This document shows, one piece after another, positions 1 to 6,137 of a DNA stretch of 21,621 nucleotides; position 1 is the first letter of the stretch, and every line of letters begins with the position of its first letter. The translations under genes and the position numbers were made by a program. Source of the DNA: a virus. The DNA is taken from positions 1-21,621 of the IMG/VR virus record IMGVR_UViG_3300030090_001346; one strand, given 5' to 3'. The notes under the pieces were generated by a model. It was given only the letters and a program-made list of their open reading frames with translations. It searched no databases and had not been told where the DNA came from.

Positions 1-983
1 GGCACTTTAATTCTATTAGTGTCTTTCATAAAAAACTGAATAACTTCTTTAGATATATTTTGACCACTTGCTTTTTCAATACCCTCTGTGCCAGGTGATG
101 AGTTTACTTCTAATATGTAAGGTGGTTCTTTTTCTCTATTTTTGCTAGGTATAAAATCAACGGCAGTCCATAATCCTCCAACTGCTTTCGCCGCCTTTAA
201 ACATTCTGTGATTTCAACTTCAGTCAAATCTATCTTTACTGGTTCCGAACCTTGTGATACGTTACTTCTAAAATCACCTTTTATAACAGGTCGTTTCATA
301 TTTGCTAATACTTTACCACCTAATACTAATACTCTAACATCATAATCATTAGGTATGTACTCTTGTAAAAGTAGGTCAGCATCTTCATCTTGTTTATATA
401 GCACTTGACATAAACTATCAAGTCCTCTTTCTGACTCTACAAACAAAACACCAACACCTTTACTACCTCTTAATGTTTTTAGTATAATAGGATATTTTGT
501 ATCTAACTTTTCGAATGCCTCTTTCGATTTCTCTGCATCTGTTATCAATGCAGTCGTGGGTTGATTAATACTATAGTCAGCAAGTTTTAAATATGTTCTA
601 TACTTATCTGCACATATGCTAATACACTGTCGTGAATTAACGACACATATACCATCTTTCTCTAAAGTTGATACGATATCCATCCAACTATCTTTTCTTG
701 TAATAGAACCACGAATAATCGCAACAGTATCAGATGTTATCTCAAAACCTTTTGGGTCATCTTTGTTATGTAACCTACGAATATTATCTTCGAAAGTCAT
801 ATAACCACCAGTCAACTTGTAAAGATAGTATGGTAACTTTAGTTTTTCTGCCTCTTGTTTTAGTCTATCAGCAGTATGAAATGTTTTTGCCTCTTCAGGT
901 TCGTCAGTGATAATTAATATTTTGCAAAATAGTTTTTCATCTTTGTCTTCACTTATAAACTCTTTGAATTTGGGTATATGCAT
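1..983 (-). CDS. rimK: RimK-like ATP-grasp ligase (3' end outside window)
   Basis: At least 327 codons are open from the ATG at 983 to the window edge, so the C-terminus is missing. The protein matches the RimK branch of the ATP-grasp family, which adds glutamate to the C-terminus of ribosomal protein S6 or makes related amide bonds using ATP. Visible family marks are an ATP-binding lysine region near residues 164-180 (YPIILKTLRGSKGVGVL), the QEYI..DYDVRVLV segment at 207-220, GDFRSNVSQG at 236-245 and the metal/ATP motif LEVNSSPGTEGIEKASG at 291-307. Residues 1-120 form the usual less conserved N-terminal domain. Its ATG overlaps the regA stop by one base (TAATG) and a GGAGAG sequence lies just upstream, so translation is probably coupled to regA. 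The family assignment is firm. The substrate in an infected cell is inference; S6 is the obvious candidate. Confidence 0.88.
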   Translation of the reverse strand, partial: MHIPKFKEFISEDKDEKLFCKILIITDEPEEAKTFHTADRLKQEAEKLKLPYYLYKLTGGYMTFEDNIRRLHNKDDPKGFEITSDTVAIIRGSITRKDSWMDIVSTLEKDGICVVNSRQCISICADKYRTYLKLADYSINQPTTALITDAEKSKEAFEKLDTKYPIILKTLRGSKGVGVLFVESERGLDSLCQVLYKQDEDADLLLQEYIPNDYDVRVLVLGGKVLANMKRPVIKGDFRSNVSQGSEPVKIDLTEVEITECLKAAKAVGGLWTAVDFIPSKNREKEPPYILEVNSSPGTEGIEKASGQNISKEVIQFFMKDTNRIKV

Positions 984-1417
984 TACTCTCCATTACTCTG
1001 ACTTTTTCCTATATTATATTTAGCAGATAAGTTCCAATCGTTTTTCTCTTTGAAATGTAATATCTTAATTTGACTTAATGGTGCCCTTTGATTTACTACT
1101 TTATCTGTATTTACAATTTCTATAAGTTCCCAATCAGCAAGTAATGTTGCAATCGTATTTCTTCTCTCTATATCATTCTTCACTAGACTTGCTGGTTTAC
1201 CATCAAGTGCAAATAGTTCTTTAAAATGTGTGATAAAATATCTACCTTGTTTGTGTAAGATATGACACGACTGATATAGTGTTCTATCTTTACGACTAGC
1301 AACACCTATTCTAGTTAATGTTTCTCTAATTTTTAGAAAGTCATCTGGTTGTTTTATTTTGACCTCTAACATATCATCAGGTGTCCAGTTCACCTGTTCA
1401 CTTCTTAATTCATTCAT
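983..1417 (-). CDS. regA: RegA translational repressor
   Basis: This 144-residue protein is a homologue of T4 RegA (122 aa), the RNA-binding protein that represses translation of many phage early mRNAs, including those of the clamp and clamp-loader genes. Residues 17-60 (MLEVKIKQPDDFLKIRETLT, then the stretch ending YQSCHIL and HFKELFALDG) follow the T4 protein closely, as does the C-terminal part with KEKNDWNLSAKYNIG. It has about 16 extra residues at the N-terminus relative to T4. A start at the later Met (residue 17) would remove these, but a GGGAG sequence sits just ahead of the first ATG, so I kept the longer form. The start overlaps the gp62 stop by 4 nt (ATGA). The T4 order 45-44-62-regA is kept, so autoregulation of the replication operon by RegA is likely, though I did not identify the RNA target. 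Confidence 0.93.
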   Translation of the reverse strand: MNELRSEQVNWTPDDMLEVKIKQPDDFLKIRETLTRIGVASRKDRTLYQSCHILHKQGRYFITHFKELFALDGKPASLVKNDIERRNTIATLLADWELIEIVNTDKVVNQRAPLSQIKILHFKEKNDWNLSAKYNIGKSQSNGE

Positions 1418-1806
1418 TTTCTCCCACCTTTATCTAATCTTTTCTTAATAGTTTCAATTTGTTCTTTAGATAATATATTCAGAGCGGTCTTTGCCTTCTC
1501 ATTACTATAACCATAATACTCTTTAATATAATCTAAGTCTTTCAATTTAGATGGTGATAACCACTTACCACCAAATCTCTTTTTCTTTCTAACACTATTT
1601 ATGAAAAAATCAAATTGTAGTTTCTTTGGTAAGAAATGATATCCGTTCATTTCGTTCGCCTGCATCAAAGTGTCATAGTGCATAGACATACACTTATTAA
1701 TTACAAAAGGTGGATATTTCTTTTCCCAAGTTTCATCATCTGTGTCAAGTAAGTTTTTCTTTGTTAGATTGATGGCATTGAGATAGTCTTTTAATTCATA
1801 ACTCAT
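1414..1806 (-). CDS. 62: Clamp loader small subunit (gp62-like)
   Basis: This 130-residue protein lies between gp44 and RegA, exactly where T4 has gene 62, the non-ATPase subunit that joins four gp44 subunits to load the sliding clamp on primer-template DNA. It is shorter than T4 gp62 (187 aa), as is usual in marine T4-like phages. No catalytic motif is expected. The N-terminus (SYELKDYLNAINLTKKNLLD) and the KKYPPFVINKCMSMH segment near residues 30-44 resemble gp62 of marine relatives. The sequence is Lys-rich with a basic KKKKRFGGKW patch at 73-81, which may contact DNA or gp44. Both ends overlap neighbours by 4 nt (ATGA), which suggests translational coupling and matched production with gp44. 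The call rests on weak sequence similarity plus very strong gene order. Confidence 0.87.
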   Translation of the reverse strand: MSYELKDYLNAINLTKKNLLDTDDETWEKKYPPFVINKCMSMHYDTLMQANEMNGYHFLPKKLQFDFFINSVRKKKRFGGKWLSPSKLKDLDYIKEYYGYSNEKAKTALNILSKEQIETIKKRLDKGGRK

Positions 1807-2747
1807 TTGAATTTACACCCTGCCATTATCTCTGTCAAACATGCTACCATATTAATTTCTTGGTCAGCAACAAAGGCAGACTTGTATTGATATCCTGCAA
1901 GTGTTAATATTGCTTGTGGTATAGATTTAGCATCTAAACTTTTTTCAAGATTATCATAGATAGTTCTAAACAATTGAGTTGGTTCTTTATCTAGATTTTT
2001 TACAACCCACTTTCTCATTTCATTAAATTGTTTAGTTTTCAACGCAGTCATAAGTTCTTTGATATTGACCTCTGACATACTATACAATATGCCACTATCT
2101 ATTTTACCACTAACAGAATATCTTTGTAATTCATTAAGAACTCTTCTAAAGTCAGGAAAGTATTTCATAATAAATTCTGCTAATACTTTTTTATCATACT
2201 CAACTTTATTTTGCTCTAGAATATCACACAAACTTTTCATAAACTTACCAGCAACTATTTTCTTTTGACCATTGATAATTCTAAAATCAACAACGGTACA
2301 ACGACTATGAAGTGCTGGTAGTATTTTATTTTTGTAATTACAAGTAAATATAAATCTACAATTCTTATGAAATGTTTCTATAAAGTTTCTTAGTGCTGGT
2401 TGAACAGATTCAGGATTCATATAATCTGCCTCATCAACTATGACAACTTTATGCACACTATCACTGCTAAGTGAAACTGTAGACGCAAAGTCTTTTATCT
2501 TATTTCTTAATGTATCAATCTGACGACCTTCATCAGAACCATTAATAATAATATAGTCAGCACCAAGTTCTTCACACAATGCTCTTGCAACTGTGGTCTT
2601 ACCTGTGCCAGACGTACCTGATAATAATAAGTTTGGTATTTCTTTACCAGACGCAAACTTCTTCATTGTAGTCATTATATCTTTTGGTAAGATACAATCG
2701 ACTATCTTTCTAGGGCGATACTTCTCTACCCATAAAAAATCTTCCAT
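1803..2747 (-). CDS. 44: Clamp loader AAA+ ATPase (gp44-like)
   Basis: This is the 314-residue ATPase subunit of the sliding-clamp loader (T4 gp44, 319 aa), related to RFC small subunits and DnaX. It has the RFC-type start FLWVEKYRPRKIVDCI, Walker A GTSGTGKT at 44-51, Walker B VVIVDEAD at 101-108 and the SRC motif at 148-150, which supplies the arginine finger to the neighbouring subunit. The C-terminal region is the helical collar domain. It uses ATP to open and place the gp45 ring. It starts 18 nt after the gp45 stop with GAGG upstream of the ATG; T4 RegA represses at such early start sites, though the site here is not proven. Complete and intact. Confidence 0.96.
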   Translation of the reverse strand: MEDFLWVEKYRPRKIVDCILPKDIMTTMKKFASGKEIPNLLLSGTSGTGKTTVARALCEELGADYIIINGSDEGRQIDTLRNKIKDFASTVSLSSDSVHKVVIVDEADYMNPESVQPALRNFIETFHKNCRFIFTCNYKNKILPALHSRCTVVDFRIINGQKKIVAGKFMKSLCDILEQNKVEYDKKVLAEFIMKYFPDFRRVLNELQRYSVSGKIDSGILYSMSEVNIKELMTALKTKQFNEMRKWVVKNLDKEPTQLFRTIYDNLEKSLDAKSIPQAILTLAGYQYKSAFVADQEINMVACLTEIMAGCKFK

Positions 2748-2765
2748 AATATAAACCTCAAACTA

Positions 2766-3434
2766 TTAATTAAAAACACTATCTTTCTCTACTGCAATCC
2801 AATATTGAACTTGTCTATTTCTACCTATAAAGTGTGCTAGACCTTTTTCAGATATTGCTACATCATAGTCGTCTTCAATCTGTTTAAAGTTTTCCATTCT
2901 AAAAAATACTGTAAAGTTTTTATCAGTTTCACCTAATGATACAGAATATTCATTAGATGATTTATTCTTTTTATCAGATGCAGTAATAGTCATTTTACCA
3001 TCTACACCTTTTAGTGCTATGTCTGGTAGTTGTAATGAGTTAGCACCTTTCATTAATCTTTCGAACTTCTCTTTTGTAAATTGAAAAGTAACATACCTAT
3101 CTGGTAGTTCTATTGTTTTAGATGGTGTGACTAATACTGACGAATCAGCAAAGAAATATTTAATTGATTGACCATACTTTTCATCTTTGATAGTAACATA
3201 CTGACCACCATTAAAATTTAGTTCAGGTTTTTCAAATAACTCAACTGAACGTAAGAACTCTGGTAGTTTGTATATACCGAACTCTTGTTCAAATCTTTCA
3301 TCTATTGTTGCTTGTGCTAAAACATTTTTCAATGTTGATATTGTGGTAATTGTATTACCAGGTTTCACTAAAATGTTCTCGTTGATTTCAGAAAAATTCT
3401 TGAGAACAGATAACGTTTGACTACTTACTTTCAT
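2766..3434 (-). CDS. 45: Sliding clamp (gp45-like)
   Basis: This is the DNA polymerase processivity clamp of T4 type (gp45, 228 aa), a PCNA-like trimeric ring that tethers the polymerase and, in T4, also activates late transcription through gp55 and gp33. I chose the ATG at 3434 (222 aa, MKVSSQTLSVLKNF) because AGGAG lies 5 nt before it. The ATG at 3449 has no such site and would only add five residues. The protein has the repeated beta-alpha clamp pattern with no catalytic motifs. Similarity to marine gp45 proteins is clear in the first 60 residues (NFSEINENILVKPGNTI) and at the C-terminus (RNRQVQYWIAVEKDSVF). The start overlaps the end of the upstream small gene by 14 nt. It is the first core gene of the 45-44-62-regA operon. 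Confidence 0.93.
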   Translation of the reverse strand: MKVSSQTLSVLKNFSEINENILVKPGNTITTISTLKNVLAQATIDERFEQEFGIYKLPEFLRSVELFEKPELNFNGGQYVTIKDEKYGQSIKYFFADSSVLVTPSKTIELPDRYVTFQFTKEKFERLMKGANSLQLPDIALKGVDGKMTITASDKKNKSSNEYSVSLGETDKNFTVFFRMENFKQIEDDYDVAISEKGLAHFIGRNRQVQYWIAVEKDSVFN

Positions 3435-3693
3435 CTTCACTCCTATCATAGTTTAATAATAATGTAATGTAATGTATCGCCTTGAATAAGTCCATCTTAT
3501 TCTTACCGTGTTTCTTACCATAACGACACACATATTTGATAGCATTTGCTTGAGCAAATTCACGACCTATATTTAATTCTTTGAATATGTCTTGAATTTG
3601 AAAACCACTACCACTATCAGAGTAGTGCTGATTATAAGTTGATTTAATATAACTTATTACTTCATTTAATATTTTATCTTCATTGTATTTCAT
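3421..3693 (-). CDS. DUF3310-like small phage protein
   Basis: A 90-residue protein whose C-terminal half (EFAQANAIKYVCRYGKKHGK, then MDLFKAIHYITLLLNY) fits the DUF3310 pattern, in which an N-A-I-K-Y segment is followed by a short Lys-rich turn and a D-L-x-K-A helix. Such small proteins are common in phage early regions. Their biochemical role is not established and I do not assign one. The gene opens the replication operon and overlaps gp45 by 14 nt. A consensus promoter ends about 9 nt before its ATG and no Shine-Dalgarno sequence is present, so the mRNA would have a leader of about 3 nt. No other in-frame ATG exists before residue 67. Confidence 0.72.
   Translation of the reverse strand: MKYNEDKILNEVISYIKSTYNQHYSDSGSGFQIQDIFKELNIGREFAQANAIKYVCRYGKKHGKNKMDLFKAIHYITLLLNYDRSEDESK
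3440..3444 (-). promoter_or_regulatory. 45: Shine-Dalgarno deciding the gp45 start
   Basis: AGGAG on the minus strand, 5 nt before the ATG at 3434. It supports that start rather than the upstream ATG at 3449. Confidence 0.8.
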
Positions 3694-3702
3694 AATTTAC
3701 TC

Positions 3703-3731
3703 ACTATATAATAAAATTAAAATTATGTCAA
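3703..3731 (-). promoter_or_regulatory. Sigma70-type promoter for the replication operon
   Basis: Perfect -35 TTGACA (complement of 3726-3731), 17-nt spacer and -10 TATAGT (complement of 3703-3708). The TGA stop codon of the upstream gene (3728-3730) lies inside the -35 box. The predicted start of transcription is only about 3 nt before the ATG at 3693. Confidence 0.85.
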
Positions 3732-4411
3732 GTCCGAATGTAATCTTTTAATAAACTACAAGCATCACTAAAAGAAACTTCTTCTCCATGTCTATCTTTC
3801 CAAGTTAATCTATATTGAATAACATACCTATTTTCGTCAAAAGGATTGTATGCTCTGTGAAATTCACCTACGTTAATTAGTGTAGGTCTTGTTGTATCTA
3901 ATTTTGTTTCTGTAACAAACTTACAATGTTTTGCATCAATAGTTTCAAATTTATGTTTTATTATAAGGTCAGTAAAAGGTTCATCATCTAGATAACCTTG
4001 TTTGTGTGTAAAAGCATCTTTGTATGAACTATTTGTTTGGTCGAATTCAACTAAATTGACATTTTTGTAATCATCAATATCAAAAAATTGTAATCTACTC
4101 TCTGAATGTCCATAGGCAAAATTTATAGAAACACTTGAATTGCAAGTATTGTTTTCAGTTCTTGCACAATCATTATGCACATTCATAATTTCATTTTTAT
4201 TAGTCTTTAAATATAAAACATAAAAAACTGTTAAACCCTCAATACCTTTAACAAAATCAATTACTTTTTTATGGACAGGTAAATGTTGTTTCATAACAAG
4301 ATATCCTACACCTGTCTTTTCACCATATACTTTTGAAAACTCAACGTCTTCAAAATTAGGTTTTTCAACTTTGAATGGTAAGTCTAGGTATCTAAAATAT
4401 TTTTTTCTCAT
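3728..4411 (-). CDS. Putative 2OG-Fe(II) oxygenase-like protein
   Basis: A 227-residue protein that I assign cautiously to the double-stranded beta-helix oxygenases using 2-oxoglutarate and Fe(II). Support comes from an H-x-D motif (VHND, H79 and D81), a distal histidine in LINVGEFHRAYNP (H185), and an arginine ten residues later followed by beta strand (RYVIQYRL, R195). This is the spacing expected for the two halves of the metal site and the co-substrate arginine, as in aspartyl/asparaginyl hydroxylase relatives. No substrate can be named. The gene stands alone between the Hsp20 terminator and the replication operon promoter. A TATAGT box ends 8 nt before its ATG, and there is no Shine-Dalgarno sequence. 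If the iron site is not real, it is simply an unknown phage protein. Confidence 0.6.
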   Translation of the reverse strand: MRKKYFRYLDLPFKVEKPNFEDVEFSKVYGEKTGVGYLVMKQHLPVHKKVIDFVKGIEGLTVFYVLYLKTNKNEIMNVHNDCARTENNTCNSSVSINFAYGHSESRLQFFDIDDYKNVNLVEFDQTNSSYKDAFTHKQGYLDDEPFTDLIIKHKFETIDAKHCKFVTETKLDTTRPTLINVGEFHRAYNPFDENRYVIQYRLTWKDRHGEEVSFSDACSLLKDYIRT

Positions 4412-4419
4412 TTTCTCGC

Positions 4420-4450
4420 ACTATAAAAAACACCCTAAACTTTATGTCTA
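4420..4450 (-). promoter_or_regulatory. Candidate promoter overlapping the Hsp20 terminator
   Basis: TATAGT (complement of 4420-4425) lies 8 nt before the ATG at 4411, the same layout as at 3693 and 8040. The best -35 is TAGACA (complement of 4445-4450) with a long 19-nt spacer, located in the loop and stem of the terminator hairpin. It is weaker than the other promoters; the -10 is convincing and the -35 uncertain. Confidence 0.45.
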
Positions 4451-4457
4451 GGGTGTT
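4425..4457 (-). terminator. Rho-independent terminator after hsp20
   Basis: On the minus strand a 9-bp perfect stem AACACCCTA / TAGGGTGTT (4449-4457 with 4429-4437) and an 11-nt loop are followed by a run of six T (4430-4425). It begins 9 nt after the hsp20 stop codon. Confidence 0.88.
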
Positions 4458-4466
4458 GTTGTAAAA

Positions 4467-4904
4467 CTATTTTATAGCAATAGTTTTTGCTTTTTTGTGT
4501 TCAGGTATAATTCTTTCTAAAGAAACAGTCAATAGACCATCTTTTAGTTCTGCACCTAAAACTTCTACATCATCAGCAATTGTGAAATGCCTTTCAAAGT
4601 ATCTCTTTGAAATTCCTTGATGTATTACTTCTTGCTTTTCTTCAGATGATTCTTTAATAGATTTTACTGATAAAGCATTTTCTTCTACTTTAACTTCAAT
4701 ATCTTTTTTAGAATAACCTGCTAAAGCAATCTGGATATTGTATTTATTGTCTGTGACTTTTACAATATCATAAGGTGGGTAAGATTGTTTATAAGAACCT
4801 CGTAATATATTCTCGTCAAACATCTTTCCAAAGTCTTCAAAGATATCATCAAATCCTACTGTTACTGGTCTTAATTGATTAAATATGCTTAATGCGTTTG
4901 TCAT
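4467..4904 (-). CDS. hsp20: Small heat-shock protein Hsp20 (alpha-crystallin domain)
   Basis: A 145-residue small heat-shock protein of the IbpA/Hsp20 class, an ATP-independent chaperone that holds unfolding proteins. The N-terminal arm contains a FDDIFEDFGKMFDEN segment. The alpha-crystallin domain runs from about residue 42 (SYPPYDIVKVTDNKYNIQIA) to 135 and includes the typical LAGYSKKDIEVKVEENALSV strand pattern and the A-x-x-x-x-G-x-L motif (AELKDGLLTV, about 118-127). Hsp20 genes are common in marine T4-like phages, where a role in capsid or tail folding has been suggested. It forms a single-gene unit with a consensus promoter, the best Shine-Dalgarno of the window (AAGGAGG, 5 nt from the ATG) and a strong terminator, so it is probably made early and in quantity. 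Confidence 0.96.
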   Translation of the reverse strand: MTNALSIFNQLRPVTVGFDDIFEDFGKMFDENILRGSYKQSYPPYDIVKVTDNKYNIQIALAGYSKKDIEVKVEENALSVKSIKESSEEKQEVIHQGISKRYFERHFTIADDVEVLGAELKDGLLTVSLERIIPEHKKAKTIAIK

Positions 4905-4909
4905 ATAAA

Positions 4910-4916
4910 CCTCCTT
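4910..4916 (-). promoter_or_regulatory. hsp20: Strong Shine-Dalgarno of hsp20
   Basis: AAGGAGG on the minus strand, 5 nt before the ATG. It is the longest match to the anti-SD in this window and contrasts with the genes here that have no site at all. Confidence 0.85.
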
Positions 4917-4938
4917 GTGTTAAGCAAAGTTATTAAGT

Positions 4939-4957
4939 GTACCCTTAAAAGGCGTAC
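4939..4957. repeat. Imperfect palindrome at the hsp20 transcription start
   Basis: GTACCCTTAAAAGGCGTAC: two 8-nt arms matching at 6 of 8 positions, with GTAC at both ends and a 3-nt centre. It lies immediately downstream of the hsp20 -10 box, at about +1 to +19. It could be an operator or a small 5' hairpin; neither is shown. Confidence 0.5.
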
Positions 4958-4963
4958 ATTTAT

Positions 4964-4992
4964 AATATAATCATTAATTGACTATTTGTCAA
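4964..4992 (-). promoter_or_regulatory. Sigma70-type promoter of hsp20
   Basis: TTGACA (complement of 4987-4992), 17-nt spacer, TATATT (complement of 4964-4969). The -35 begins three bases after the glyA TAG stop codon. It gives a leader of about 50 nt containing the palindrome and Shine-Dalgarno. Confidence 0.85.
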
Positions 4993-4994
4993 GT

Positions 4995-6137
4995 CTATAA
5001 TGTAATTATATTTATAATTCTTTTTGCAACATCACGAAACCAACTTGCAGGTCTACCTCTAGTTGTTTCGGCGGCAGTACCTATACGAATACCTGATGTT
5101 TCTACAAAACTTCTAGGGTCATTAGGTATTCCGTTCTTGTTTACTGTGATACCCATTTCTTCTAATTTATCTGCTGACTCTCTACCAGAATACTTTTTAT
5201 CACTCAAATCTATCAACATCATATGACTATCTGTACCACCTGTCAATACATTGAAACCATTCTCTATGAATACCTCTGCCATTGCTTGAGCATTATTAAT
5301 AACATTTTGTATGTATTGTCTAAACTCTGTTGTATTCGCCTCTTTAAATGCTTGTGCTTTACTGGCGATTATATTCATCAAAGGACCACCTTGTGTGCCA
5401 GGAAAGATAGCAGAGTTTATCTTTTTAGTATGTTCATCATTATCCCACAAGATTATACCACCTCTTGGTCCTCTTAACGTTTTATGTGTGGTTGATGTTA
5501 CTGCGTCAGCATGGGGTACAGGATTATCATAACTACCACCTGCTATTAGTCCAGAATAATGTGCCATATCGCATAATAAATATGCACCCACTTCATCTGC
5601 TATCTCTCTAAATAGATACCAATGTATTTGTCTAGAGTAAGCACTAGCACCTGCTATAATCATTTTAGGTTTCAGTTTTTTTGCTTGTTCTTTGATTGCA
5701 TTGTAATCTAACCAACCGTCTTTATCAACACCATAATAGTGTGCATCATATACTTTACCTGATATGTTAGGTTTAGAACCGTGACTTAAATGTCCACCTG
5801 ATGCTAAATCCATACCAAGTATTGTATCACCTGGTTTTAAAAATGCTTGATAGACGGCAGTATTTGCATTTGCACCACAGTGTGGTTGAACGTTTGCGTA
5901 TTCACAATTGTATAACTTTTTTAATTCATCTATTGCAAGTTGTTCTATTTGGTCCATATATTCACAACCATTATAGTATCTTTTACCTGGATAACCTTCA
6001 GCATACTTATTTGTAAATTCAGAACCACACAATCTCTTAACTGCTTGACTGGCAAAGTTTTCTGATGCTATCAACTCAATAGTTTGTGATTGTCTATTTA
6101 TTTCAGCATCATATATTCTTTTGACTTCTTTATCCAT
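4995..6137 (-). CDS. glyA: Serine hydroxymethyltransferase
   Basis: A 380-residue PLP enzyme converting serine and tetrahydrofolate to glycine and 5,10-methylene-THF, the one-carbon donor for thymidylate synthesis. Family signatures are all present: ELIASENF at 21-28, NKYAEGYPGKRYYNG at 43-57, LSHG at 117-120, cofactor aspartate D190 in CDMAHYSG, the Schiff-base lysine K219 in TTHKTLRGPRGG, the PGTQGGP loop at 246-252 and the substrate-carboxylate arginine R351 in SGIRIGT. It is shorter than E. coli GlyA (417 aa): about 10 residues less at the N-terminus and about 27 less at the C-terminus, where it stops soon after the TRGRPASWF helix. The active site is complete, so it should be functional. 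The ATG overlaps the kdsA stop by one base. A supply role for phage DNA synthesis is inference. Confidence 0.97.
   Translation of the reverse strand: MDKEVKRIYDAEINRQSQTIELIASENFASQAVKRLCGSEFTNKYAEGYPGKRYYNGCEYMDQIEQLAIDELKKLYNCEYANVQPHCGANANTAVYQAFLKPGDTILGMDLASGGHLSHGSKPNISGKVYDAHYYGVDKDGWLDYNAIKEQAKKLKPKMIIAGASAYSRQIHWYLFREIADEVGAYLLCDMAHYSGLIAGGSYDNPVPHADAVTSTTHKTLRGPRGGIILWDNDEHTKKINSAIFPGTQGGPLMNIIASKAQAFKEANTTEFRQYIQNVINNAQAMAEVFIENGFNVLTGGTDSHMMLIDLSDKKYSGRESADKLEEMGITVNKNGIPNDPRSFVETSGIRIGTAAETTRGRPASWFRDVAKRIINIITL
5009..5016 (-). promoter_or_regulatory. Possible late promoter inside glyA end
   Basis: TATAAATA on the minus strand within the last codons of glyA, about 105 nt before hsp20. 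It equals the T4-type late -10 element. It could give hsp20 a late transcript, but in AT-rich coding sequence chance occurrence is quite possible. Confidence 0.3.

Noticed and set aside
142-804. Open frames on the plus strand at 142-345 and 616-804
   Set aside because: Both lie opposite the RimK-like gene, which has a strong family match over its whole length. The plus-strand peptides have no recognisable motif.
3432-3449. Upstream ATG at 3449 for gp45
   Set aside because: It has no ribosome site, whereas AGGAG sits 5 nt before the ATG at 3434 and the shorter protein aligns with the family start.
5218-5246. TTGACA-N17-TATGAT on the minus strand inside glyA
   Set aside because: The bases encode the conserved LTGGTDSHMM region and no gene begins downstream until hsp20, which has its own promoter. 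Probably chance.
4978-6016. Several plus-strand frames opposite glyA
   Set aside because: The minus-strand SHMT is unmistakable. The frames overlap each other and lack ribosome sites or family patterns.
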